DNA of 33,129 bases, taken from NCBI GenBank assembly GCA_964635875.1, contig CAZWRK010000042.1, positions 1 through 33,129 on the forward strand, read 5' to 3'. The notes beneath the pieces are model-generated. The model was given only the letters and a program-made list of their open reading frames with translations. It did no database searches and was not told the DNA's origin. Positions 1 to 6,894 of this stretch are shown here, one piece after another (positions within the stretch are counted from its first letter, which is position 1; every line of letters starts with the position of its first letter). The translations under genes and the position numbers were made by a program. Source of the stretch: CAZWRK01 sp964635875 (GTDB taxonomy: Bacteria > Pseudomonadota > Gammaproteobacteria > Burkholderiales > Aquaspirillaceae).

Positions 1-2
1 AT

Positions 3-323
3 CAAAGAGAAGGTTACTATGCAGGGCTTTTTGATAAAGATTCCATGTTTAATTGTCAAAAGGTAGGCAACTCATTTCCAATTTCTGATGAAACAAAGAA
101 AAAGTTAAAAGAAAGAAAAAGAAAACCTCTCTCTGAGGAAACTAAAAGAAAAATTAGTGGGGCACATAAAAACAGGGTCCACACTGAAAAAGCAAGGAAA
201 TCGATGTCAAAAGGACATGAAAATTGCAAGTGCCACAAAGGAGAGTATAGATTTGAAGGTGCAAGAAGAATGAGAGAAATAAGACTAGAGAGGATTAAAA
301 ATGCCAAAAATAAACAAGGATAA
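3..323 (+). CDS. Homing-endonuclease-like protein, C-terminal fragment (NUMOD3), 5' partial
   Basis: The frame is open from the window edge, so the start is missing; an internal ATG lies at 45. The visible ~106 residues are very basic and contain two or three NUMOD3-like repeats (ISDETKKKLKERKRKPLS, then LSEETKRKISGAHK, then HTEKARKSMSKGHE). NUMOD3 repeats are DNA-binding modules found in the C-terminal part of GIY-YIG and HNH homing endonucleases. The catalytic domain would lie outside the window, so the nuclease class is not known. The 3' end overlaps the terL start by 23 nt. An endonuclease gene next to a terminase gene is a common phage arrangement. It could also be a free-standing remnant without a nuclease domain. 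Confidence 0.65.
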   Translation, partial: QREGYYAGLFDKDSMFNCQKVGNSFPISDETKKKLKERKRKPLSEETKRKISGAHKNRVHTEKARKSMSKGHENCKCHKGEYRFEGARRMREIRLERIKNAKNKQG

Positions 324-1782
324 AGATTTTCTTGCAAAATCTACTGCTCAAAAACAGTTGATATATGCAGATTTAAATGCAGTCAATGAGGTTCTTCTTA
401 CAGGACCAGGAGGTACAGGAAAAACAGTCTCATTAATTATTTCCTCTATGGGGCCATGTAAAGATGGAAGATTACTAGTTGATAATTCTAATTATGTTGG
501 TCTTATCTTAAGAAGAGAATCTACTCAACTAGAACGATCAGGACTTATTAGAACTGCAACAGAATGGTATAAAAAGTTTTATCCAGATGTTGAATACAAT
601 GGGTCTTTAAAAAGGTTTACCTTTCCTTCTGGATCACAAATTGTATTTGGTGGCTGTGAATCTGAAGATGATGCTCTTAAATATAAAGGTTTTAGTCGTC
701 TTCATTTTCTTGGGCTAGAGGAGGGAACACAGTTTACACAAAGACAAATAGATATTCTTACGACTAGACTTAGAGATGCTGATACATCAATTCCTCTCAG
801 GATCAGAATATCAACTAATGCCGGTGAAAATGAGGAGCCCCTTTTGAATAGATATAAGTATTGGTTGTATCAAAGTTGTGTACATGATTTAGACCCACCA
901 ATTAAATGTAGGTACGGAGACATATTATTCAGATTTATTGATGAGAATGATGCAAACTTACCAATTATTATAACTGATAAAAAACCACAAGTGCCACATG
1001 AAACATTTATGTGTATTGAAACCAAGGTTAACGATATTATGTCTAACAATATTCAGACTCTTGGCAAGATAACAGACTTGGTTTTAAGGGAACAGCTCCT
1101 CAATCACAAGTGGGGACTTAAACCATCATCAGGTATGTATTTTAAAGAGGAGTACTTTAAAGAGGCTTCTTCGAGGCCAAGCCAGTGTACTAGAATAAGA
1201 TATTGGGACAAGGCTGCTTCTAAGAGGGGAGATTATACCTGTGGACTTTTATTATCTAGAAATCACAATGATACTTTTGTAGTCGAGGATTGCATAATAA
1301 CCAAGGTAGAGGCCCCTGAATTAAAGCCTCTAATATTAAATACTGCAAGGGCCGATGGAAAGACTGTTCATATAGCTATTGAACAGGAAGGGGGAAGCTC
1401 TGGTAAGGAGATTGCATTTGAATATGAAAAGATGCTCTCTCGTGAGGGCTTTAATGTACTTATTGATCAAAAGTCTTCTAATAGAGAAACCTCATCAAAG
1501 CTATCACGAGCAGCTATTATAAGCCCCCTTGTAAAAGAGGGAAGATTTGCCCTTTTAGCTGGTAATCATGGATGGAGAAAGGAGTTTATGAATCAACTAG
1601 TTAATTTTCCATCTAGAGGTGTTCATGATGATGTTGTTGATTGTCTTTCAGGGGCCTATTTGATGCTTATGAATAAACTTCCTGGCCCCTTAGCCAGTGA
1701 AAAGTTTGGTAGGATATTAACCCACTTTAATAATACCTTTTCAGGGGGGCCTGATGATTTTAAAAGAGGAGGATGGTTATAA
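301..1782 (+). CDS. terL: Terminase large subunit (ATPase and nuclease)
   Basis: This is the DNA-packaging motor that cuts concatemers and pumps DNA through the portal. The 493 residues match usual TerL length. The N-terminal ATPase has Walker A GPGGTGKT (35-42), a Walker B-like HFLGLEE (135-141) with the catalytic Glu, and a coupling-motif-like STNAG (171-175). The C-terminal RNase H-like nuclease shows its acidic residues in order: D303 (RYWDKA), E361 (AIEQEGGSSG) and D443/D444/D447 (HDDVVD). All key residues are present, so the protein looks functional. The ATG at 301 lies inside the preceding endonuclease frame. The small subunit is not adjacent in this window; its likely counterpart is at the far right end. 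Confidence 0.95.
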   Translation: MPKINKDKDFLAKSTAQKQLIYADLNAVNEVLLTGPGGTGKTVSLIISSMGPCKDGRLLVDNSNYVGLILRRESTQLERSGLIRTATEWYKKFYPDVEYNGSLKRFTFPSGSQIVFGGCESEDDALKYKGFSRLHFLGLEEGTQFTQRQIDILTTRLRDADTSIPLRIRISTNAGENEEPLLNRYKYWLYQSCVHDLDPPIKCRYGDILFRFIDENDANLPIIITDKKPQVPHETFMCIETKVNDIMSNNIQTLGKITDLVLREQLLNHKWGLKPSSGMYFKEEYFKEASSRPSQCTRIRYWDKAASKRGDYTCGLLLSRNHNDTFVVEDCIITKVEAPELKPLILNTARADGKTVHIAIEQEGGSSGKEIAFEYEKMLSREGFNVLIDQKSSNRETSSKLSRAAIISPLVKEGRFALLAGNHGWRKEFMNQLVNFPSRGVHDDVVDCLSGAYLMLMNKLPGPLASEKFGRILTHFNNTFSGGPDDFKRGGWL

Positions 1783-1796
1783 TACCTATCTATAGC

Positions 1797-1816
1797 ACCT
1801 ACCTACCTACCTACCT
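1797..1816. repeat. Tetranucleotide repeat (ACCT)5
   Basis: Five perfect tandem copies of ACCT lie in the gap behind terL, immediately beyond the 3' block of inverted element E6. On the minus strand this reads (AGGT)5. It may have arisen by replication slippage; no function is visible. Confidence 0.8.
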
Positions 1817-1823
1817 TATACAA

Positions 1824-1932
1824 CCTCCTGTTTAATACTCCATTACTAGAAATTATCTAGTAAAGATAAGCCAAGACCCATCAAGATATTTTCCTCATTT
1901 AGTCCTCTTTCAAGGATTTCATTCTCCTCTTC
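1824..1932 (-). repeat. Interspersed element E6 (inverted copy behind terL)
   Basis: On the minus strand the 3' block TGGAGTATTAAACAGGAGG is perfect (1842 down to 1824). The region 1932-1904 aligns with the 5' part of E1 when translated: EEENEILERGLNEEN here against DEQKEIFERRQNGEN in E1. The distance from that Ile codon to the TGG of the 3' block is 72 nt, identical to E1 and E2. The GTCGG dyad of the other copies is missing. Unlike them, E6 points into the 3' end of terL (antisense) and closes the minus-strand polymerase/tail-completion block. It could be a diverged, inactive copy or an antisense promoter. It fills most of the 1783-1985 gap. Confidence 0.75.
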
Positions 1933-1985
1933 ATACCAAAAATATGAAGAAATATTTTATTTAAAACATTTGAAGATTGATTGAA

Positions 1986-2474
1986 TTAAGAAGGCTGGAT
2001 ATGGAGAAATGTTGCAGTTGGGTTAACTGTATTGACTGTAACATAAGGTGTTACAGGATCGATTAGAGTGACATCTAATGTAAGATTTAATAGGATACAA
2101 AAACCATTCTGATAGTTTTCACCTGGATCAACAAATTCAAAGCTGGCTTTTATAATGCTTGGCTCACACATTACTATTCTAGTAGCTACCATAACATCAT
2201 TTAAAAGGTTTAAAACATCATCTGGAGACTTATGGAACATGTGACATGTAACATCAGCTTCAATGGACTTGGCCTGATGAGGATTTACACCTAAATGTTT
2301 TGTAGGTGATATATTTCCACCACTAAAAGTCCATACAATTCTTGGTGTTACACTAGTCGATTCAATAGCTCTATTACCATAAACCACCTCAACTTGTACT
2401 GGTGGATCATATTGATTGGCCTTTCGAATGACCTGTAATTCTGTATTTATGAGATTTAATATTCGTGGGACCAT
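1986..2474 (-). CDS. Putative tail terminator / neck protein
   Basis: This 162-residue soluble protein has no signal peptide. Its pattern resembles phage tail-terminator proteins: an N-terminal helix (ILNLINTELQVI), a beta strand around VEVVYGN, a central segment like (A)DVTCHMF...DDVLNLLNDVMVA, and a C-terminal strand-rich half (GFCILLNLTLDVTLIDP). Tail terminators cap the tube or sheath after length determination. Its neighbour at 2525-3052 is a gpG/gpS-type completion protein, which supports a role at the head-tail joint. A good Shine-Dalgarno (GAGAGGAT) sits upstream of the ATG. It lies on the strand opposite to nearly all other structural genes. A DUF1834/gp37-like neck protein is an alternative name for the same role. 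Confidence 0.5.
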   Translation of the reverse strand: MVPRILNLINTELQVIRKANQYDPPVQVEVVYGNRAIESTSVTPRIVWTFSGGNISPTKHLGVNPHQAKSIEADVTCHMFHKSPDDVLNLLNDVMVATRIVMCEPSIIKASFEFVDPGENYQNGFCILLNLTLDVTLIDPVTPYVTVNTVNPTATFLHIQPS

Positions 2475-2524
2475 TTTTATCCTCTCAAATCAATTTACTA
2501 TATATACGACATGAGGAGAAGGAT

Positions 2525-3052
2525 TTACTCTAGATCCTCCCTCCTTTTAACTCTTCTATTATAAGCTCTTTCAGCAGCCCTCCTTCGTGCAAGGAGTCTA
2601 TTAGCAGCCCTTCTAGCTATTCTTGTAGCCCTCTTAGAAGTATAGGTCTTATCTCGGCCCTCTAATAGATCTTCAATAACCTGCCTTGCAGTTCTTTTAA
2701 TAGGCCCCTCCCACTTACCATATCCATTATCAGGAATCATCCTTCTTCTAGGTAGGTGATTAGTCCCCCTTTGATGAAAGGATGCAAAGTCTAAGCTTGA
2801 TTCAATTGTAGCTGTATTATTTGTGTAAGAGCTTGAAAAGGAGTCTCTAATAGTTCCTGCCTTATCAAATCTGGAACCATCATTATTAGCAGGCCATTTT
2901 AATCCATACGGATCAGTCTGAGTTCTAAATCCCTTATCAAGGAGATCAATAAGAGTAGAAGCTTCTGCCTCTACAATCTTAGGTATTAACTTGTTTTGTA
3001 TATTCTTGTACTTCAAGATGAGTTGCTGAAGATTTCCACTATCTATTTTCAT
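2525..3052 (-). CDS. Virion morphogenesis / tail completion protein (Mu gpG, P2 gpS type)
   Basis: The 175 residues carry the signature of the phage virion morphogenesis family: a helical N-terminus, DPYGLKWPAN, a central RDSFSSSY...TATIESSLDFASFHQRGT segment (the usual 'YA..hq.G'), then LPRRRMIP (the usual 'iPaRpF'). Family members act in tail completion (P2 gpS) or head assembly (Mu gpG). The last ~45 residues are an Arg-rich helical tail (RIARRAANRLLARRRAAERA) that is longer and more basic than expected, perhaps for nucleic-acid contact. No convincing Shine-Dalgarno is seen. The gene follows a small zinc-finger gene by 30 nt and precedes the terminator-like gene, all in the minus-strand block. 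Confidence 0.8.
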   Translation of the reverse strand: MKIDSGNLQQLILKYKNIQNKLIPKIVEAEASTLIDLLDKGFRTQTDPYGLKWPANNDGSRFDKAGTIRDSFSSSYTNNTATIESSLDFASFHQRGTNHLPRRRMIPDNGYGKWEGPIKRTARQVIEDLLEGRDKTYTSKRATRIARRAANRLLARRRAAERAYNRRVKRREDLE

Positions 3053-3082
3053 AATGGAAATTATAGATTACTGAGGGGCTTA

Positions 3083-3268
3083 TTAGCATCTTTTTAAGAT
3101 TCTACAATCGACAATACTCTTGTAGTCATCCATTCCAAACTGCTTCTTGTAATCTAAGATAAAGCTCTTAGCACAATTAACTGAACAATAAGGCCCTCGA
3201 TTGGGAATTCTTTGTTCAATAATAAAACCATTAAAATTTATTGCTGATGAACACTTGATGCAGGTCAT
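3083..3268 (-). CDS. Small FCS-like zinc-finger protein
   Basis: This 61-residue protein has Cys3/Cys6 (CIKC) and Cys28/Cys32 (CSVNC). The second pair sits in the sequence YCSVNCAKSF, which resembles FCS/MYM-type zinc fingers. I chose the ATG at 3268 because it overlaps the TGA of the GIY-YIG gene as ATGA and has AGAGGAAG just upstream; an in-frame start at 3292 would add 8 residues. The coupling suggests co-translation with the endonuclease. It may be a DNA- or protein-binding accessory factor. No specific function can be assigned. Confidence 0.6.
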   Translation of the reverse strand: MTCIKCSSAINFNGFIIEQRIPNRGPYCSVNCAKSFILDYKKQFGMDDYKSIVDCRILKRC

Positions 3269-3897
3269 TTCTTCTTCCTCTTTTGAATACATTTTTCAAC
3301 TAAATTCTTATCTATATTTGGTCCTATAGTACATCTCTTACCTCGTACTATTTGCCCTATAACGTCTTCAGAAACTACAAACTTTCTAGCAATGCTAGCT
3401 GTTGTATTCCCAAGTAAATCAAGAGTCCTGGCTTCATTAATCTGCTCAGGACTCAACTTTCTTTTATTAACTGATACCTTGTATCTTATATTTTCATCAG
3501 CCAGAATCTTTTTAGTTCTTTCTCCAATTGCCCTTTTAAAACTATCATTTGGAACATAGTTGCCATTTTCAAAGTTTACAGGACGGAGATTCATTAACTT
3601 GTCCTTGCTTATTTTTTCCATCCAATAGGCTTCCTTCTCATTTAGTTGAGAAGGTAAGCACTCTTCTAGTACTAGAAACAGCATGGCTTGTTTCCCATAT
3701 TTGTTGTATGTTCTCTGAAGGTAGATATTGGGATGTTTCATTTTCTTCAGTTTGTCCATATGTGTAGTTTTCCTGCTTAAAAGATTCCTTGTTTGACCCA
3801 CGTAACATTTGCCTGTAGGGACACATATGATTATATAGATCCCCACTCTCTTCGATAAGGTTTGTGGTTGTTTTTGAATATTCTCCAATACAAACAT
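3265..3897 (-). CDS. GIY-YIG homing endonuclease
   Basis: The protein has 210 residues. The catalytic N-terminus has GIY (19-21), YVG (32-34), Arg42, His46 and a Glu in NEKEAYW (87/89), all in the order expected for the GIY-YIG superfamily. The C-terminus has a helix-turn-helix-like segment (LSPEQINEARTLDLLGNTTA, then IARKFVVSEDVIGQIVRGKR) of the type that gives phage homing enzymes their specificity. The first ~86 codons overlap the extended 3' end of the polymerase gene in another frame. There is no evident Shine-Dalgarno at the start, as often seen for homing genes. It probably entered the phage next to the polymerase gene. Confidence 0.85.
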   Translation of the reverse strand: MFVLENIQKQPQTLSKRVGIYIIICVPTGKCYVGQTRNLLSRKTTHMDKLKKMKHPNIYLQRTYNKYGKQAMLFLVLEECLPSQLNEKEAYWMEKISKDKLMNLRPVNFENGNYVPNDSFKRAIGERTKKILADENIRYKVSVNKRKLSPEQINEARTLDLLGNTTASIARKFVVSEDVIGQIVRGKRCTIGPNIDKNLVEKCIQKRKKK

Positions 3898-5365
3898 TCT
3901 CTAATGTTACTATGCTACCAACATGCTTAGAAGTATTTTTTTCATACTCTAAATATGTTGGTATTCCAATACTATTAGCTGTTTCCTTAACAACTTCACA
4001 TATACGGTTGATCCAATACTTTTCAGTTTTTGTGTCATGAAACTTTACAGAAATTCCGTCATGTTGAAGTAAAGTTATTGAAAAATCATCAGTTTCATTT
4101 GTAAGTTGATAAACTGGATAGAGAAGAACCTGCTCATAAGCTTGGGCCTCTCTTGCAATTATTGATAGGAGGTTTCTCTTAGAGACCTGATGAACCTTAA
4201 AGAAGGGATCAACAATGTATCCTATCTCAAGAACCTTCTCCATATATCTAGTTCTGGCTTTTAAAATTGTGCTTACAAGTGGGTAATGAATATAAGCCTC
4301 TCCAACCGACTCACCTAGCTCAGTAGCTACAAGATCTATTAGATTTCTCTTTGACATTCCAAAGACTAGAGCATAAGTAGCCCTTTTTAATGTATCCTTA
4401 ACTGAATCTGTTAAAACCAATCCAAGATATGTTGCAAGCTCCTTCCAATATGATCTACCAGATTCTAAAAATGCTGCTAATTCAGGTATATTCCAAATCT
4501 TTGAGATAATTGCTAATTGAGCCGATCTAAGATCAAACTCAACCCAATCTTTAGTTAAAGCCCTCCTTACCTCCTTCTTTAGCTGTGTAATATTGGCTCC
4601 AAATCCGAATAATCTATCTGATCTTTCAGTTGGCTTATAGGTTGGCTTAGGACATTCTAGAACAGCTTCTAGAACCATCATTTGCTGATTTCTTGCATTC
4701 TCATTTGGCATTGAATCAATGAGTGCTCTTGCAGCATCAGCATTTTCAGTAATCTTATTAAAGGTATTTACTGGAAGGCTGTGATGGTACTTTGCAATGT
4801 ATTTTGCAGTAGGGCATGCTGCAAGCTCAATTACATTGTTACATTCTTCAATCTTGGCCTTAAGCCCCCTTCTCTCTAGAGCTTCATTTCTCTTGTTTCC
4901 AGATACAATATAAACTTTTTCATCTGTATAAAGGCCATGAGTCTCGTTATAGACTACTTCTTTAATCTCTTCTGGCCAATTTACTAAGGCCCTTCTTTGT
5001 TTTCCCTCTTCAGTCTTAACCCAAAATCCATTTGAGTCATCCCAAGAGGCTGTTGACCATTCTCTGCCTTCTTCATCTACTAGAAGAGTAGCAATGCCTG
5101 GAATTATAAAGTTTATAAAGTGATTGATGTACTTACCAGCATTAAAATGCCCTGACTGGAACTTATCTAGCTGGTTAACTGCTCTGGCAACTGCTTCAGC
5201 ACCAAGTCTGACAGCTCCAGTTTCGTGATCTATATAAGGATTGAATAAGAAGAGTCTAAGCATTGCCCAATGATCTTCTCTAGGGCATCCACAAGGATAA
5301 TTATCAAGTCCTGGTAGGAGTTCTGCTAATCTCTCTCTTGCCTGTTTGTGTATAAGTGTCTTCAT
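3638..5365 (-). CDS. Family A DNA polymerase-like protein, unusual active site
   Basis: The open frame is 575 residues; conserved sequence ends near residue 480. Aligned by eye to E. coli Pol I: motif A is FDLRSAQLAII with D278 (= D705) and Q283 at the steric-gate position E710; motif B is KDTLKRATYALVFGMS with K327 (= K758), Y331 (= F762) and F335-G336 (= Y766-G767); Q409 fits Q849; motif C is HDG (435-437) instead of HDE. The ~270 N-terminal residues show no recognisable 3'-5' exonuclease motifs. It is therefore a short polymerase with atypical nucleotide-selection residues, possibly a replicative, repair or priming enzyme. From about residue 490 the frame runs through the GIY-YIG gene. A TTTACA-17-TATATT promoter lies upstream. 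Confidence 0.8.
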   Translation of the reverse strand: MKTLIHKQARERLAELLPGLDNYPCGCPREDHWAMLRLFLFNPYIDHETGAVRLGAEAVARAVNQLDKFQSGHFNAGKYINHFINFIIPGIATLLVDEEGREWSTASWDDSNGFWVKTEEGKQRRALVNWPEEIKEVVYNETHGLYTDEKVYIVSGNKRNEALERRGLKAKIEECNNVIELAACPTAKYIAKYHHSLPVNTFNKITENADAARALIDSMPNENARNQQMMVLEAVLECPKPTYKPTERSDRLFGFGANITQLKKEVRRALTKDWVEFDLRSAQLAIISKIWNIPELAAFLESGRSYWKELATYLGLVLTDSVKDTLKRATYALVFGMSKRNLIDLVATELGESVGEAYIHYPLVSTILKARTRYMEKVLEIGYIVDPFFKVHQVSKRNLLSIIAREAQAYEQVLLYPVYQLTNETDDFSITLLQHDGISVKFHDTKTEKYWINRICEVVKETANSIGIPTYLEYEKNTSKHVGSIVTLENVCIGEYSKTTTNLIEESGDLYNHMCPYRQMLRGSNKESFKQENYTYGQTEENETSQYLPSENIQQIWETSHAVSSTRRVLTFSTK

Positions 5366-5378
5366 GTGTTCTATCTAA

Positions 5379-5407
5379 AATATACTGTAACCAATTTTGA
5401 ATGTAAA
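5379..5407 (-). promoter_or_regulatory. Sigma70-like promoter of the polymerase block
   Basis: Read on the minus strand, TTTACA (5407-5402) and TATATT (5384-5379) are separated by exactly 17 nt. Each hexamer differs from consensus by one base. The -10 ends 13 nt before the polymerase ATG, which implies a very short leader. The TTGAAGAA motifs lie just upstream, at positions where a regulator could act. Confidence 0.55.
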
Positions 5408-5422
5408 TGTCAATAATCTTTT

Positions 5423-5456
5423 TTGAAGAATATTAATTTTTCTTGAAGAAATATTA
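5423..5456. promoter_or_regulatory. Paired TTGAAGAA(A)TATTA motifs, operator candidate
   Basis: TTGAAGAATATTA (5423-5435) and TTGAAGAAATATTA (5443-5456) are two near-identical copies 20 bp apart, about two helical turns. The second overlaps the perfect 11-nt palindrome TTCTTGAAGAA (5440-5450). They sit just upstream of the polymerase promoter. Related copies occur in several other intergenic regions (see findings). Confidence 0.45.
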
Positions 5457-5471
5457 AAAGATTAAGGACAT

Positions 5472-5497
5472 AAAAAAAGCTCCTTTTTTGGAGGAGC
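5472..5497 (-). terminator. Intrinsic terminator of the coiled-coil/RHH gene
   Basis: On the minus strand, stem GCTCC / GGAGC (5497-5493 with 5483-5479) is followed by seven T residues (5478-5472). It lies ~60 nt beyond the stop of the minus-strand gene ending at 5559 and separates it from the polymerase promoter. Confidence 0.75.
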
Positions 5498-5558
5498 CTT
5501 TGAAGACCATTAATTGGTAGAAAACATGAAGACGGTCTTTGATTAGACTATTTCATAT

Positions 5559-6053
5559 CTATTCTCTCTTGTCAACTAATTGTTGCATGTCCTTATCTAT
5601 AAGTTGTCTGATGAATTCAGCAGGTTTAATCATAAGTTCTAAAGCAGCATTTTCAATATGGGCCTTTTGAAGATCTGTTAAAGAGATGCCAATAGAAAAG
5701 ATCTTTGTAGTCTTTTTTCTAGGATTTCTTGGTGTCCATGGCTTTCTCGGAATACCCTTTTTAGTTAGCTTTCTGTCCTCTTTAATCTGTCTCTGTCCAA
5801 CAGTATTGATAAGTCTGATATTGATAGATGGTGGTTCATCCCCTTCTAGTTCTCTTCTTTTAAGCTGAGTCAATTGCTTTTTAAGCTCCTTTCTCTCAAC
5901 CTGAAGGCCCTTGATTTCACCCTTTATAAGCTTTCTAACAGGGCATTTTCTCTTGTATTTAACATCTGTTAATTGATTCTTCTTTTCAGAAATTTCTGAT
6001 CCAATTTGAGCTATTCTTACTAGTACTTGTTCTTTTTCTTCTTGAATGTTCAT
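5559..6053 (-). CDS. Coiled-coil protein with C-terminal ribbon-helix-helix-like domain
   Basis: The protein has 164 residues from the ATG at 6053. I chose that start over 6065 because GAGG lies 9 nt upstream of it. Residues ~1-75 form a charged coiled coil (EEKEQVLVRIAQIGSEIS onward). A basic linker rich in Pro, Arg and Lys (RKPWTPRNPRKKTTK) follows. The last ~45 residues read like a CopG/Arc ribbon-helix-helix: a short strand (KIFSIGIS), then helices LTDLQKAHIENAALEL and KPAEFIRQLIDKDM. That suggests a DNA-binding regulator that oligomerises. It is transcribed alone, divergently from E1 and the amidase, with its own terminator. It is a candidate regulator for the repeated elements, but that is inference only. 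Confidence 0.6.
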   Translation of the reverse strand: MNIQEEKEQVLVRIAQIGSEISEKKNQLTDVKYKRKCPVRKLIKGEIKGLQVERKELKKQLTQLKRRELEGDEPPSINIRLINTVGQRQIKEDRKLTKKGIPRKPWTPRNPRKKTTKIFSIGISLTDLQKAHIENAALELMIKPAEFIRQLIDKDMQQLVDKRE

Positions 6054-6178
6054 CTGATCCCTCATCAGTGGTTTTACCCTATCGTATTATTTAGAAAGTT
6101 GCAAGTAAAAAATTAACTTGAAGAAGATTATATGTATGTACTTATCTTCTCAACTATCAAAAATAGCTTGTAAATTCT

Positions 6179-6330
6179 CCGTCGAGGACGAGCAAAAAGA
6201 AATTTTTGAAAGAAGACAAAATGGGGAAAATCTTCAAGTGGTTCCCTTACTTGCAGAACTTTTTAATCATCATATATGGAGTATTAAACAGGAGGTGCAA
6301 TTAAGAGGTTAATATCCTATAGTTACTATT
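6179..6330 (+). repeat. Interspersed element E1, upstream of amidase/sheath unit
   Basis: The 5' block (from 6179) has the short dyad CGTC-GAG-GACG and then AGCAAAAAGAAATTT. The 3' block TGGAGTATTAAACAGGAGG is at 6277-6295, 72 nt after the conserved ATT. TAAACA (6285-6290) and GTTAAT (6308-6313) are 17 nt apart and could serve as -35/-10, placing a start near 6320, just before the amidase ATG. Uniquely, the frame through E1 is open (6118-6312, from a TTG), encoding a peptide with DEQKEIFERR and WSIKQE segments. Stop codons in the same frame of E2, E4 and E6 argue against a shared functional gene. Confidence 0.75.
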
Positions 6331-6876
6331 ATGAAATACCCTAATGCAATATGGTCACCTACACAGAACTTTAAAAGGGGCCGAAAAGAGGATGTATCAT
6401 TAATTGTCCTACATATAACTGATGGCCAGAAAGATTTAAAGAGGGCCATAGAACATTTATCAAAGCCTAAAAATCAAGTATCTGCACATTTTTTAATAGG
6501 TCAAGATGGAACAGTTGTCCAATTAGTTGATACTGAAGATACAGCCTGGCATGCATCAGGTGTTAATAATAAGAGCATTGGAATTGAGCACTGTGCTAGA
6601 TCTCCTAAAGAGTTTTCTGATGAAGACCCTGGCCTTCCAATGACTGACGAGCAATATCACTCATCAGCCCTTCTAGTAAATTGGCTCTGTAAAGTTTATA
6701 ACTTGCCCAGAGACAGAAATCATATCCTTGGTCATTCAGAATTAGTCGATGAGGATGGAAAATCTTTATCTAGTCATAGAGACTGTCCTCAAGGAGTTTT
6801 ATCATGGGAAAGATTTATGCAGGAACTATTAAAGGATGAAAATAAAGCTAGTATGCAGAACATGAAATATGAATAA
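6331..6876 (+). CDS. N-acetylmuramoyl-L-alanine amidase (endolysin)
   Basis: The 181 residues match the Amidase_2/PGRP fold of T7 lysozyme. It cleaves the bond between muramic acid and L-Ala in peptidoglycan. The expected zinc ligands are visible: His28 (IVLHIT), His135 (ILGHSE) and Cys152 (HRDCPQG). The core SAHFLIGQDGTVVQLVDTED and AWHASGVNNKSIGIEH are typical. No signal peptide or separate wall-binding domain is seen, so a holin or similar route would be needed. It lies first behind E1 and ahead of the tail sheath genes; endolysin in a tail operon is unusual but not rare, and a virion-associated role is possible. No Shine-Dalgarno precedes the ATG. Confidence 0.92.
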   Translation: MKYPNAIWSPTQNFKRGRKEDVSLIVLHITDGQKDLKRAIEHLSKPKNQVSAHFLIGQDGTVVQLVDTEDTAWHASGVNNKSIGIEHCARSPKEFSDEDPGLPMTDEQYHSSALLVNWLCKVYNLPRDRNHILGHSELVDEDGKSLSSHRDCPQGVLSWERFMQELLKDENKASMQNMKYE

Positions 6877-6894
6877 AATGGAGAAAGGTGATAA

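Noticed and set aside
56..337. 93-codon minus-strand frame with hydrophobic residues
   Set aside because: It is the antisense of the Lys-rich NUMOD3 repeats; Lys/Glu codons read backwards give Phe/Leu/Ser.
6118..6312. 64-codon open frame as a normal gene
   Set aside because: It coincides with element E1, starts at TTG without a binding site, and equivalent frames in E2, E4 and E6 contain stops. I keep it as evidence on the origin of the elements, not as a gene.
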